Origin: Sipunculus nudus
Lineage: Eukaryota > Annelida > Sipuncula > Golfingiida > Sipunculidae
DNA: 64,000 nucleotides
Assembly: GCA_026874595.1 (NCBI GenBank)
Contig: CM049313.1
Span: 59,353,159 to 59,417,158, forward strand
Reading direction: 5' to 3'
The translations under genes and the position numbers were made by a program. The notes under the pieces were generated by a model. That model was not told the origin of the DNA. It ran no database searches and was given only the letters and a program-made list of their open reading frames with translations. Of this stretch, positions 13,082-25,367 are shown in pieces (position 1 is the first letter of the stretch; every line of letters starts with the position of its first letter).

Positions 13082-15200
13082 GCCGCAGAAAAACCTTGTG
13101 AGTGGGATAACTCAAAAAATATTTCACTGATTTTTTTCAAACTTTACATTTGTATAGATAAAGGTAAGGGGACGAAGCCTATTTAAAATGGGGTCATGAC
13201 CTATGCTAGGAGAATGACCTTGACCTTGAATAGGTCCATTATTGCTGAAAATAACACAAATTCTTAAATATCTCAAGTAAGCTTGCATGGACTGGTCTAA
13301 AAATTAAGGTGACCGAAGATCTAGGATAGCCTTGTGATATACCGGAAACAGGTGGCGCCACCTATTATCCTTTTCTTGTTTTTACGCCTTTTAATACCCC
13401 CATAATTGCCACTTGACAGTACTGTAAGCATTATAAGTCAAAAACTAATGGACAGATTTCTTTCATATTATGCACATGTAGAGAGATGGGCTATGGGATG
13501 AGGTCTGTTTACATTTGGGTCATGACCTTCACCATGAGAGTGGCCTTGACCTTTAATGTGTCCATATTTGGTGAAAATCACACACCTCTTATGATATCTC
13601 GAGTGTTGATAGCCATATGGATTTCAAACGTGACTTATGTATGGCCCACTACTAAAGTAAGAACCCTATAGGTTCTAGGGTCCTGAGGTCTAAGGTCAAG
13701 GTCACTGGACTTGCATCTTACAAGATACTGTGGATGCATTTTAAGCCAAACTTTCAAGGTCTTCCATCTTGAATATATAGCTCACTTGCCAATAGTGGAT
13801 GATCCATATCAATTTTGGGGTCACAAGAACAAAGGTCAAGGCCACAGGAGCTATATGTCAAAAAATTAGTTTCTGGATGATAATTCCTGCTTTTATTGAT
13901 GTATTGATTTCAATCTTGACTTATATATGTCCCATTGAAAAAGCAAGACTCCAATTGATTTTGGGGTCATGGGGTCAAAGGTCAAGGTCACAGGACACAT
14001 CTTTAAAAAGATTGTGGATGCATTTTCAGCCAAACATTTCATCTCAGACCTTTCATCTTGCACATATAGTTCATCTGCCAATAGAGGAAGACCCCTATCA
14101 ATTTTGAGGTCACAAGGTCAAAGGTGAAGGTCACAGGAGCCATCTGACCAAAAATTAGTTTCTGGATGATAATTCCTGCTTTTATTGATGTATGGATTTC
14201 AAACTTGACTTGTATATGACCCATTGGAAAAGCAAGACCTGAATTGATTTTGGTGTCATGAGGGCAAAGGTCAAGGTCACAGGACATCTTTAAAAAGATT
14301 GTGGATGCATTTTCAGCCAAACAATTTATATCAGACATTTCATCTTGCACATATAGATCACCTGCCAAGGTGGAACACCCCTATCAATTGTGAGGTCACA
14401 AGGTCAAAGGTGAAGGTCACAGGAGCCATCTGTCAAAAAATTAGTTTCTGGATGATAATGCCTGCTTTTATTGATGTATGGATTTCAAACTTGACTTGTA
14501 TATGTCCCATTGGAAAAGCAAGACCCGAATTGATTTTGGGATCATGAGGTCAAAGGTCAAGGTCACAGGACACATCTTCAAAAAGATGTGGATGCATTTT
14601 CAGCCAAACATTTCATCTCAGACATTTCATCTTGCACATACAGTTCCCCTGCCAATAGAGGAAGACGCCTGTCAATTGTGAGGTCACAAGGTCAAAGGTG
14701 AAAGTCACAGGAGCCATATGTCCAAAAATTATTTCCGGAGATGATAATGCAAGCTTGGATTAATATATGGATTTCAAACCTGACTTATATATGGCCCATC
14801 AATAAATCTAGACCTCTATTGATTTATATATAAAAGTGGATGATCAATATCAATTTTGGGGTCACAAGGTCAAAGGTCAAGGCCACAGGAGCCATCTGTC
14901 CAAAAATTAGTTTCTGGATGATAATTCCTGCTTTTATTGATGTATAGATTTCAAACTTGACTTATATATGTCCCATTGAAAAAGCAAGACCCCGATTGAA
15001 TTTTGGGTCATGAGGTCAAAGGTCAAGGTCACAGGACCAACATCTTCAAAAAGATTGTGGATTGATAGATGGAAGAAACAATAATTGCTTGCCAAGTGTC
15101 AGTATATGCTGCTAAAAATGGGGGCCTATTCTTAAAGGGGGGTGGGGGGCCTACTATGTCTGGGGATACTCTGGCACCTGCGGTGCCAAGAAATATCTAG
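13082..15200 (+). mobile_element. Helitron copy, 5' end lost or diverged
   Basis: From GCCGCAGAAAAACCTTGTGA onward this parallels the complete copy at 35598-37666. It contains about 290-bp tandem units with AGGTCAAAGGTCA blocks and ends with hairpin GGCACCTGCGGTGCC, then CTAG at 15197-15200 followed by T. The first about 45 bp of the family (TCCCCAGAAAAAG...) are missing here. Confidence 0.8.
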
Positions 15201-15369
15201 TTCACTATGTTTTAACCAGACATATATGATAAGAATTTATGGCAATGTAGAAAGTTTAAACAAAATTGGCATATAGGTTCTGCAACAATTTTACTAGTTG
15301 TGAATCACAGCCCATGATGTTGCAGGTCATGCTTGGCAGCTGAGCGTCATGACCCATGGGTCACTTGTT

Positions 15370-18300
15370 CTTTCATGTGGTAGGTGTTATATGAAAGTAT
15401 ATTAAAAGAGCTAGAGATTGATCTGGTTAATTTCAAGTGTTATAAAAAATGATGAAAATATTTGCATCCTCCGTGAGCGTTATAGTGTGGTCCTTGATAC
15501 AAGATGCAAAGGCACTCTGATATTGTTTATAGACTCTATCATGCTCTCTTCTGTTATGCCATAGCATAGGGATGAAGTGGCACTAGAAGGTCCCCTAACC
15601 AACATTGGTTTGAATCTGGAATGGATCCTATTATATTTTCCCTTGATAAAAATAATTTTATATGTAATGTCTGTTCTGTGACACTTGACAGAAGGTCCCT
15701 AACCTGATCCCTCTGTCATTGCCTCGAAGACAAAATAGTGAAATTTGTATGAATAATAGATTTGAATAAAAAAAAATCTGTAAAGATAATAGATTTATTA
15801 ATCGTGTTATATGAAAGTCACTAAACTTCATAAAACATACTGAATTATGTAGCACCTCAATTCCTCTTATTAACAGTGTACATGGCATATGAATAATTCA
15901 GCTGATACTTCCAAGAGCCGAAGACAAAAACCTTGTGGTGAAGCTTTATTAAACAATATCCCAAGGTGCCATGTAGTTTATGTGGTGCCCTTACACTGCA
16001 GGGTATGGTTGACTGTGTCAGCAGAGGTTAATCTTTTACTTGCATAATGATTAAATATTTAAGGGAATGATAAAGCCAGCTATCACCTTCTTTTTCTATG
16101 GAAATTTAGTGAATTTAGGCTTACCCTGCTAACATATTATGGAACTCTTTGTAATTAATGCTAGGACAAGTTCTTATAATACCTCTTTGACTGATGTGAA
16201 AGGCTGTTTATGTACAAGCTGTTATAGTCCATTTCACCACCTGCTGTCCACCTGTTTTTTGTAGATGATTTTCTTAAAAGTTTATATTTTTCAATATTTT
16301 CCAGGAAAACAACATATGGAAGTGACAACCTAATATGGCAGTCTAGAATTTTACTATAAATTTATGTTTCACAACATTTAAGTCTCTTTATCATGATCTG
16401 GTAGATATGGTGTGTCCCTCCATAAGTAGCCATCTTTGTTTTAGCTGGTTATATATTTTAGATTGTTTACATGGGATCATCCAATCAGCAGCTGTCAGTT
16501 GAGACTGTTTTTGCATGTGACCAATGACCTTGACTGCCATTAGTGGGTCTGATAGGTTGTAAAATGTAGACTGATTTCTCATATTTTTAGAAAATTCTGT
16601 TACTCAAATAAGGCATAAGGTAGGAATTTAGTTACCTTGTTGAAAATTAGGTTCTGTAATCTTCTCCTCTACACTATATTTGTTTCCCTTGAGATGTACC
16701 TAATAAAAAATTTTCATAGCAAAAAACAGGTGGACAAGAGGGGGTGAAACAGACTATAGTAAACACAACAAATAGAAGAACCATGCTTGTAAACTAAGAT
16801 GAATGGTTGCATATGTGTCGAGGTTAAAAGGTCACCATTTGTTAAATGCCCTGTGCAAAACTCTGGTTTGTCTGATTTGCCAGTAAATGTCCTTGTTGAA
16901 GGTGTTTTATTTTGGTGGCGCCCCCCCCCCCCCACATGTTGTGAACAGGTGGATATAAACAAATATGGATATATATGTACAGCCTATGTGCTGTAGGATT
17001 GGCATTTTCTAGCCTATTTTTTCAAGAGGTTGCACTTTATAGAATTCAGATATTGAAAAAGGCCCCTTTAAGCAAATTTTTGACATCTTGACATTGAGAA
17101 AACCCTGTCGGATATAAATGCAGAGATAATATCCCTTAATGGAATAAAGCACATGCAGTCTCTAGCATTATGATGTCATTGTGTGCCTGGCTTTAATGGC
17201 ACAATTATCAAATGTTTAATGATATGTTTCAAGTCATAACATATATTTGATCATTAAAAAAATCTTGTATGTAGGATAGCTTTAGAAATAAATAAATAGC
17301 ATATTCTCTAGCTTAATAATGACTATGGCATTCAGGTTTTTTGGCTTTTACTCCCATAATGATTAAATATTAAATGATTTATATCCTGTCGAAGAGTGCA
17401 CAATTTAGTATTATAAAAGCATATTTTATACATGGACAGGATATACTGTGTAGCCTTGTGGCAATATATTTTGTATGCCAACTTGTATATTGATTAAATA
17501 TTGAATGATATGTAACAAGCCTTAGTGTGCAGGGATTGGGAGCATCATATCTCTCATAGAGCTGTCAGGTTGTCAGCAATGCTGACAGCCCAGGGCTGAG
17601 TTGACAGTTAATATCTCTGCAACTGAGAGCTGCTGCACCAGCCCTGCTGCAGTCTCCTGAGTGCTGGCAGCATGAGGACCGATATTGATACACTGTGTTT
17701 AGTATCCAGGCCTGCTGCTGTTGAAGCACTCACTGAGACCAGCTAGCAGTTTATGAAATTTTAACAGCTTCTGATCACAATCCAGCAGCCTAGATTTGTA
17801 TTGCAGTGCTGTATGTTGCAGATATCAGCATTACCATGCAGCCAATTGTTTTGTTTAATGAGGACTGAAATGGCTTGGTTTTATTACTCCATCATCCTGA
17901 ACCTCCTTCCATCTGGGCTGGTACAGAGTGGGATCTATATTCTGTTTAAGCTGCTGCTATTTCTGCCCAAGCCTGCGCAGTGGGCTGTCCGCAAAAGAAA
18001 CACTGTCCAATGTATTAGGAAGCGATGTGCTATAGTTGGAATCGGTGTGGCAGTGATCATCGGGGGAAGGTCTTGTTTGTTGTGTGTATTGATAATATGT
18101 CACTTGGTTCAGATTGTGTCTAAGGAATAGTAGGAGATGCTGCAGCTTGGTCCCTGGAGGCCAGCCACATCTCTCTGCTGGCCTTGGGTAATCTTTATGC
18201 CCAACTTATTGTTCATGTGATCCATGACATATTGTATTTTACATATGAGCAAGATGACTCAAGCTTTTAGCTTGTGATGGCACATGTATATTTTCAAATG

Positions 18301-19641
18301 CAACAAAGGGTGAAGTGCAACTACATATTATTAGAATAAATTGATAAAAACATTCAAGCATAAATATAATGTGCACATTATTATCATTATTTAAGACATA
18401 TATGAAAGACGGAGTTCATCATTTTATCTTGATAATTTAACAGTGATATAACACATTGACCACTGATGTTTTCATAAAGATGTATACTGAAATATATGGT
18501 AAATCTGGTTTAGTAGAAAAAATTGATAAATGAACATATTCTTATCAACAAACATTAGAGTATTTGTTTTCTAGTAATTATCCTATTGCAAAAAAATTGT
18601 AAGAACACAATGAATGTTAAAAAAGTTAATCAAGTACAAAAAGACAGTCCTAAGATAATGATCAAAATGAAAATAAATAGGTTGCAAGATAACAAGTTAC
18701 AAATAAATATTTTTTATATTTATTATAAAAAGTCTCTTACTATTTTTAATGAATATCTATTAAATGCACAGATTTTTTTAACACTGCCTGGAAAATTACA
18801 CATTACACAAGTTAAGGATATCAGTTAAATCTAGTTAAAACTTCAACATAAGATTTTTTTTGGGGCATACATGTGTGCTGTCATATTTCAGATACATGAT
18901 CACCAGCCAGCCATTTTAGAGTTCCTTCATGTACATCATCTCAAGAAACATTCAAGGAGTTGCTGTAAATTTATTTAACATATAGTCTCTATGAGTGAGG
19001 ATATGTTATTGTATTTCAGAACCAACAAAAATCTTATTTTTGTTCATCAGGCAGACATTTTTGAATTCCTTCATCAGATTAACTGCTATGAGATTTTATT
19101 TCATGTCTGGTCGGGTAGAGAATACGCCCAGGAAATTCTGTATGGCCAACAGGCAGCCATTTTGAAATTCCTGGTATTATTATTTGCTATAATTCATTGT
19201 GCCTGTCATCACTACTTTGAATATTAATGAACACACATGGCAGGGAGTCCTGGGATGAAGGAGATATTAATAAAAAAAAAAGCACTTCTCACAGAGGCAT
19301 ATAGATCTGTGGAGCATGTGAATTAACATGACATAATTGAAAGGTGCATATAAAAAAAAATTCAAATTCAAATTTGACTACCCACTTTCAGTTAAATTTC
19401 CAAATTATCTGTAGATAAATTCAAGTGTCCCATAGAAAAATTATTCTTCGACTGGTCAATTCCAGGTAAAAAAATTACCTATACTGCCTCTTGTTGAATT
19501 TCCATGTGACTGTTTGCAAGGGGGGGGGGGGGGGGGGTTACAGTTTTAATATGCATCTTTATTCATTTTCATTATAATACACTGTGTAATATTCAGTACT
19601 GTGTTTATTTGAATGAGTAACATTGCATGTTTTTGTTGCAG
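15370..19641. other. Intron upstream of the first CRTC exon in the window
   Basis: Mostly unique AT-rich sequence. It has a poly-C run at 16921-16933 and a poly-G run near 19520-19538. A slightly more GC-rich stretch lies at 17540-18180, with an open frame of 109 codons at 17801 that I do not recognise. The 18900-19200 part resembles 12590-12770 (CAGGCAGCCATTTTGAAATT-like strings), an old dispersed repeat. Confidence 0.5.
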
Positions 19642-19733
19642 AACAAATTCAGACTCAGCTCTACACACGAGTGCCATGACACAACAGGCAGATCCAAATC
19701 AGAGTCCAAACACACCGCCTACCCATCGTAGGG
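19642..19733 (+). CDS. CRTC: CRTC exon with SIK/14-3-3 phosphosite
   Basis: The acceptor is TTTTTGTTGCAG and the donor is GG|GTAATT. The first base completes an Arg codon begun in an exon upstream of the window, and one base (G) is carried over at the end. The translation starts (R)TNSDSALHTSAMTQQ and ends PNTPPTHRR. The RTNSDSALH core is the family's best-known regulatory site (Ser171 in mammalian CRTC2), phosphorylated by SIK kinases and bound by 14-3-3; the second Ser of NSDS is also kept. The rest is Pro/Thr-rich and poorly conserved, as usual for this segment. The exon lies 4.3 kb beyond the nearest upstream mobile element and 290 bp before the TA-flanked element at 20021. Confidence 0.93.
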
Positions 19734-20020
19734 GTAATTGTCACAACATTTGCGGTAAACCATATACAATATGCAAGCTTTTCCCAGCAGATATAAAGGC
19801 TGTAATGGTTCTGAATACATGGCATATATACGTTCATTCAGGGAGAAAGGGAGAGAATTATAGTTTTATGTTTAAGTTTGTTATAGCTTTGTTACCATAG
19901 CAATAACAAGGACACCCTGGAACCATATACTCAAGAAATAATGAATAATTATTTATTCCTACTTAAAACTGCACGAAGTTGTATTGGTATGAGGGACAAA
20001 CCTAATTTTTGCATGAACTA

Positions 20021-23000
20021 CCTTAAATCCTGTTTCTATCGCCGCGGCCTTAAAAACAAACTCAAAATCGAAAATCTCAACTTTTTTTCTGAACTCGGGA
20101 TGCGGCCTTAAATAGATGGTTTAACGGAAATGAACTGTGAGAAGAACACTCTACTGGACATGGAGCGCCTTTGGGCGATTATAGGTCAAACACAATAAAG
20201 GAAATACTCTTTGTAGTCAAAGAATTTTTGTTTTAATTGTATAGTCTATCATATAAAATATAATATAGTTCATATGAAATATAGTAATTATTTGAATACA
20301 AATTGTTATTTTAAATGTAAACATTGAACAATAACAACATTGATATGAAAGATTATTCAGGGTGAAGACTGGTGGTGATGTCTGTTGGACAAATTTGGTA
20401 TTACCGTTCAACCGTTCATAACTTTGACACAGCCGGATTGCCTCAGATTCAATGATGTTTACTTCTGGTTAATCATTGTTTTTTATACGATATATTTTCA
20501 CGGATACTTGGTATGCTTTTTAATACTGTTAGAGGGGAACCTGCTTGTGGATATAAATGGAAGAACATGTCACCACTGCTGATGGAATTTGGTGAATATA
20601 CAGATTTTATAGGACTCGCATGCCGTGCCGTATTCTGTTTGCAACCGATTTTCCATATTTTGGATAAAAAAATATTCTGCTCGTACTTTTTAAGTCAATG
20701 TATGTTTTTATTCTTAAATTAATATTTTGAAATCTTAATCTATGATGAAAAATCAATTTTCTTGAATTACTCGGGAGATTCGAATCATTTTCATATCAGG
20801 TATTGTCATTGTCACATCGTACATTGATACATCGCTCCATGTCCCAACTTGCTGGTGCGTTAAAAAAAATTGCCGGTCCGGTGAACTAAATATCAAAATA
20901 ACTGGTACCTTATCGAGATATGAACATACAGGAAACATGACGCGTGAAAACGTGATTTTAAAGTGAAATTAAAGTGGCTCATCGAGGTAAAATATTTTTT
21001 TTCACAAGAAGAAAGTTTCCCTGTGGGTGTCATCTTGTCAAGTCAGCGTTCGCGCATGGCACGCTGAGACGGAATTGTTGGCTGTTCTGTTTACCACCCA
21101 ACGCATACAGCCTTTTGAAATATATTCCTAGCAGAACACCGGGGGGGTTTATGCACATGGCGGCACTCAAACTTGATATGAAAACAGTCCTCAACTATTA
21201 TTGGACTATTTAAGATGTCAGCTATTTATTCATTTAACATTCTTTACAAATAAACGTTGCTAAATAATGCAGCAAAGGAGTTTTATGTAAGTGTTTATTT
21301 CCGTGCGAAGCGGGCAGCTGTGTGTTACAGCAGGGGGTTTTAAACGTATTATTTGGTGATAATTACCAAGATTTTTTAGCTCAGCTGACTATAAGTCATC
21401 TGAGCTATAGTCGTGGTCCATTGTCCGTCGTCCGTCCGTCCGTCCGTCCGTCCGTAGATGTGGCACGTTTTGAAACCGTGAGACCTAGGAATCCAAAATT
21501 CAGCATAATGTTAAATGTCCCCAAGATCTCCTACCAAGCCGAAAACTGGGTCTTTGCGACTTCATTCCTTTGAGAAATTAAGGAAAAACCTCAATTTTTT
21601 ATTAAAAACCTATTTTCTCACTTCAGGACTGCCTAATATCAAAACCACTCATCTGTTTTTCGTCATATTTCCTATAAATAATCCTCTATATAATTCCTAT
21701 GTATATGCCAGAAATTAGGTCTGTATTATATAATTTAAAAAAGTTATGGGCCCAAACATAATGCATTTTGTAAATAATCAGGAAAGAAATTTTATCACTT
21801 AACACAAAACTTGTTAAAGCTAAGCTCTTTTTTTCCAGTAATATTTCTTTTATTAATCAAAATTAAATTGTATACCCAAAATTAGATCAAAATCTTTTAA
21901 ATTTTTTAAAATATTAGCAAAAATAAAAAATTGGTACCTTAAATTTTGCCCAACTTTGACCATGGCACGTTTTTTTCCTGTAACTGCGGTGGATTTAATT
22001 TTCACAGCATGTTTTAGTAAGCATTTCAACTGTTAACATTAAAAATTTGAAACCAGTTGATCAAAAACTGTAGATTTTATTTAAGTTTTCAAGCACCATG
22101 TCACATATTGCTAGTGTTATGCAGTTTGCTAGAGCTCAACTCCCGAGCTTCAGCTCTAAGTTCCTTAAATTTGGCATACAGTTAGATTTCTCCAAAATCC
22201 CCTACCATGCCAAGAATTTGGTCACTAGGACTTAATTCCTTTGAGATATCAATGAAAAACTTCATTTTTCCATTAAAGATCCATTGTTACACTTTAAGAC
22301 TGCCTAATATCACAACCACTGATCTGACTTTGATCATATATAATATACATATTTTTCTATACATTCGCTATGCACATGCCAGAAATGATGTCAGTATTGT
22401 GTATTTTTTTTAAGTTATGGGCCCAAACATAATGCACTTTGTAAAAAATCAAGAAATATATTTACTCCCTTAACAAGGGCATTGCTGAAGCTAGAGATTT
22501 TTTTGTCAGGGATGTAACATTAGTTAATCAAGATTCAATTGAATACCCAAAATTAGTTCTGAATTTTTCAAATTTTATAAGTTATTAGTATAAATATAAA
22601 ATTAGTACCTTAAATTTTGCCCAACTGTGACCATGGCATGTTTGTTTCCCGTGAGCACTGTTGATATAATTTTTATATCATGCACACATAAGGATTTCAT
22701 CTTTGTAGTTTAGAAAGCTGAAAGAAATTGGCCAAATATTGTAGCTTTTATTAATGTTTTTTATGAGACCCTGGTAGACTTTGGCTCTCTCCAGCCCCTC
22801 TTGAGTCACCTGTATGTTGACCTTGTTGACCTTTCATCAAATTATGCACGCTTGAGGCGAGAATCCAGGCAGCTTATGGCCAGCCACAGTTGATCCAGGT
22901 GTCCAACCCAACTCATCTAGTAGTTTTAACCAACAACATAACAATAAACAATAAATTAATAAATTTTTATTGGTTTTTAATAACAAATTAAAGAAAAATA

Positions 23001-24681
23001 GAAAAGGAATTTGTTAGTTTATAATAACAGGAAATTAACTTGCAGTTACTGATGATATAAGAATCTTGTATCGATGGGTAGAATGTCACATATTCCAAAT
23101 AACACCATGCAGTCACCTATGGCATTTTTCAGTTCATTTTTAATGATAAAGAAGTAAATCATATTATTCATTACTAATCATTAGGGATTATATGAAGGAA
23201 ATTAATGATAGACAAAGATGCAGTTGATAATATTAATCTAGATTCCTACTGTGTCTAGTGTGTACATTGATGTGAAATTAGTCCAAAATGAATTTTTTAC
23301 AGTTATTTTTTAATATAAATAAAAGCCATAAAACCAGGTACTTATTATCATTATTTAAATGTGTGAATTTTGAATATTCTGGATTCTCAACATCATTGTT
23401 TGGTGAAAACTGAATAAATACCAGACATGGTGCAAATACTTTGTAATTGTATTTAAATACGAATATGATTATGTACTCCATTATAAAATTTCTTGCATAA
23501 AGAATGGGAATTCAGGTAAAAATGAAAGTATATGAATACTTGTGCAAATACTTTCAAAATGTATTCATGAATGCATTCATGAATATATTCTTTAATATAT
23601 TTTAATAATCATATCAGTTATATTTCATTTTAAAAAATCAAAAGATTCTCTTATTATTTTTAATAAAAATTATATTTGGGACAATATTTGTAATTTTTTT
23701 AATAAATAGTTAAACTCTTAAATTATATGTTCTGCTTATAAGTTATATGGCCAAGTCAAAATTTGTGTGACAGTAGTACTCCATTTGTTAATAAAATAAA
23801 AGAAATCAATCCTCTTCCCTGTCTCTAAAGGTACTATCAAAATCATACATAAGCTAAACAACAACAACTCATAATACAGCTTATATTTATTACCACACAA
23901 AACCAGCATGTGCCTCATTTCTAAATCATATTTTTTGATCATATATAACAGCTGAGCGTCGTGACCCATAGGTCCCTTGTTTATAACCAGTTATATACCA
24001 CATGAAAGATATACATTTCAAGGTTCTACATTTTAATTTTTATATTCATACCACGAGCCTTTATTAAGTATACATGTGCAGGTTAATATTATTACAGTTT
24101 CAGCAGTCTTAACCTTCATGTTGCCCCATGAGCGCTACTGCGTGACAGTGTCTAATCGTGGATAGTTTTCAGGCTTTTGCATCAATAAATAAATGTATAA
24201 ACCTCCATTCAGTGTTCATATAATGGTCTTTGACAATTGCACGTACATGTAAAGAAGCGTTTTTGACGCAAACAAGAAGCGTTTTTTACATAACCACAAT
24301 ACAAATGAAATGATTCTTTCTCAAATGAATCTTTCCTTTTCTGATAAATGCCTTCTCGTCCATGCAAAAGTCGTTTGTGACATACCGATATTTTGTCCCT
24401 ATCTGGAATGTTAAATTTATTTAGAATACATAACCTGGCAACATATTTAACCTCTGTTATATATACTTTTTTCTTCCAGTCTTCATTAAAGCAGCTATGT
24501 CGTGATTTATTTTGCTATGTGCAGCTGATTATCGCTACCCTCGGTCCAGAGACAGAGTCAAGGTGCGGCCTTTAAGGGGGGTTTTGGGTATTTGGACCTT
24601 AGGGGGAGCTCCTTTGAGAGACCTTGCAAACTCAGGGTGCGGCTATAAATAGACGTGCGGCGATAAAAACAGGATTTACGG
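20021..24681 (+). mobile_element. TA-flanked inverted-repeat element, interrupted
   Basis: The left end TA|CCTTAAATCCTGTTTCTATC and right end AAAACAGGATTTACGG|TA are inverted copies flanked by TA. The inverted similarity continues about 100 bp inward (CGCCGC, GCGGCC, AACTC motifs). TA duplication and long inverted repeats fit a Tc1/mariner-superfamily-like or similar MITE. The 21372-23982 head/tail element is nested inside; without it the element is about 2 kb. No transposase ORF was seen. A relative sits at 44130-45676. Confidence 0.75.
21372..23982 (+). mobile_element. Head/tail hairpin element, nested
   Basis: The head TTTTTTAGCTCAGCTGACT with the arm AAGTCATCTGAGCT forms a near-perfect hairpin, followed by GTCCGTCCG tracts. 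The tail is CAGCTGAGCGTCGTGACCC...CCCTTGTTT at about 23949-23982. It belongs to the same subfamily as 49019 and 55857. It is non-autonomous, and the class (Helitron/HINE-like) is inference from terminal hairpins without target duplication. Confidence 0.75.
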
Positions 24682-24683
24682 TA

Positions 24684-25299
24684 ACACAAAGCAAAGTTCC
24701 TGATATAGTTTCATTGAAAAATAACTATTTGATAAGGTCATGATTAATTACATGAGAATAATCTTTCAGAATTCTTTTTGTTTTGTATATTTTCTTAGTC
24801 CATGTTTAATATGGATCTTCTTAAATGTCCTTAAAGAAATATGGGGCTAATAAAGTAAGAGCACATTCATTCTGGATGAGCAATCATGTCTGAAATATGG
24901 CAAACAAATTTTAAAATATTTAATTGGAACATATGATGCTGAACTGGTGATCACTAAGTACTACTTGTCACTTTAAAGACTGTTAAATGAGTATTATTCA
25001 AATTGACGTGTGAACTTCACCAAGCTTATTAAAGTGAGCTGGGGTTTACTGTTACTTAAAGTTAAGTAAGTTGTGTGGTACACCTTTCTAAGAAGACCAC
25101 CTGTCTATTAAGACCAACCTTGCCTGAATGAACAGCATTCACATAAGTTATAACCGACTTGTCTAATAAGACCACCTGTTAAGTTTGACAGCTTTTTCTC
25201 TAGTCCCTCAGGTTGTCGTATTACACAGGTTTCACTTTATTCTTCTGATATCTTCAGTGTAATTTCATTTTGCTACATTTTGTGTCTTTTAATTTACAG
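24684..25299. other. Intron sequence before the 25300 exon
   Basis: No gene is seen. The 25075-25250 stretch carries repeated AAGACCACCTG motifs that resemble an old dispersed repeat. The acceptor tract TGTCTTTTAATTTACAG is at its end. Confidence 0.4.
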
Positions 25300-25367
25300 T
25301 AGCACAGCTGTCAAGTGACAACACATTACAAGCCACAGACCTCTCCCAGACGTGGGATCCTAAAAAA
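25300..25367 (+). CDS. CRTC: CRTC small exon (WDPKK)
   Basis: The acceptor is TTAATTTACAG and the donor is AAA|GTGAGT. Joined to the carried-over G it reads VAQLSSDNTLQATDLSQTWD followed by PKK, and it ends in phase 0. The W-D-x-K-K ending matches the segment just before the RPKSCEVPGIN block in vertebrate CRTCs. The remainder is weakly conserved. The assignment rests on the ending, on perfect phase match to both neighbours, and on position. The sequence upstream (about 25070-25250) contains a repeat-like stretch of AAGACCACCTG motifs that does not look coding. Confidence 0.85.

Larger units (their letters stand above)
8976..15369 (+). mobile_element. Head/tail element with nested Helitrons (composite)
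   Basis: The head is TTTTTAGCTCAGCTGACT at 8976 followed by GTCCGTCCGG strings. A matching tail, CAGCTGAGCGTCATGACCCA, lies at 15337, ending CACTTGTT at 15369. Between them sit a Helitron (about 9907-11751) and a second Helitron copy (13082-15200). If this pairing is right, the host element is split into 8976-9906, 11752-13081 and 15201-15369. The 11840-13080 part is not obviously repeat, so the pairing is inference. No transposase ORF is present. Confidence 0.5.

Noticed and set aside
1-19641. Upstream CRTC exons (CREB-binding domain, GSLPNVNQ region)
   Set aside because: No frame with these motifs and matching splice sites was found. They are presumed to lie before the window.
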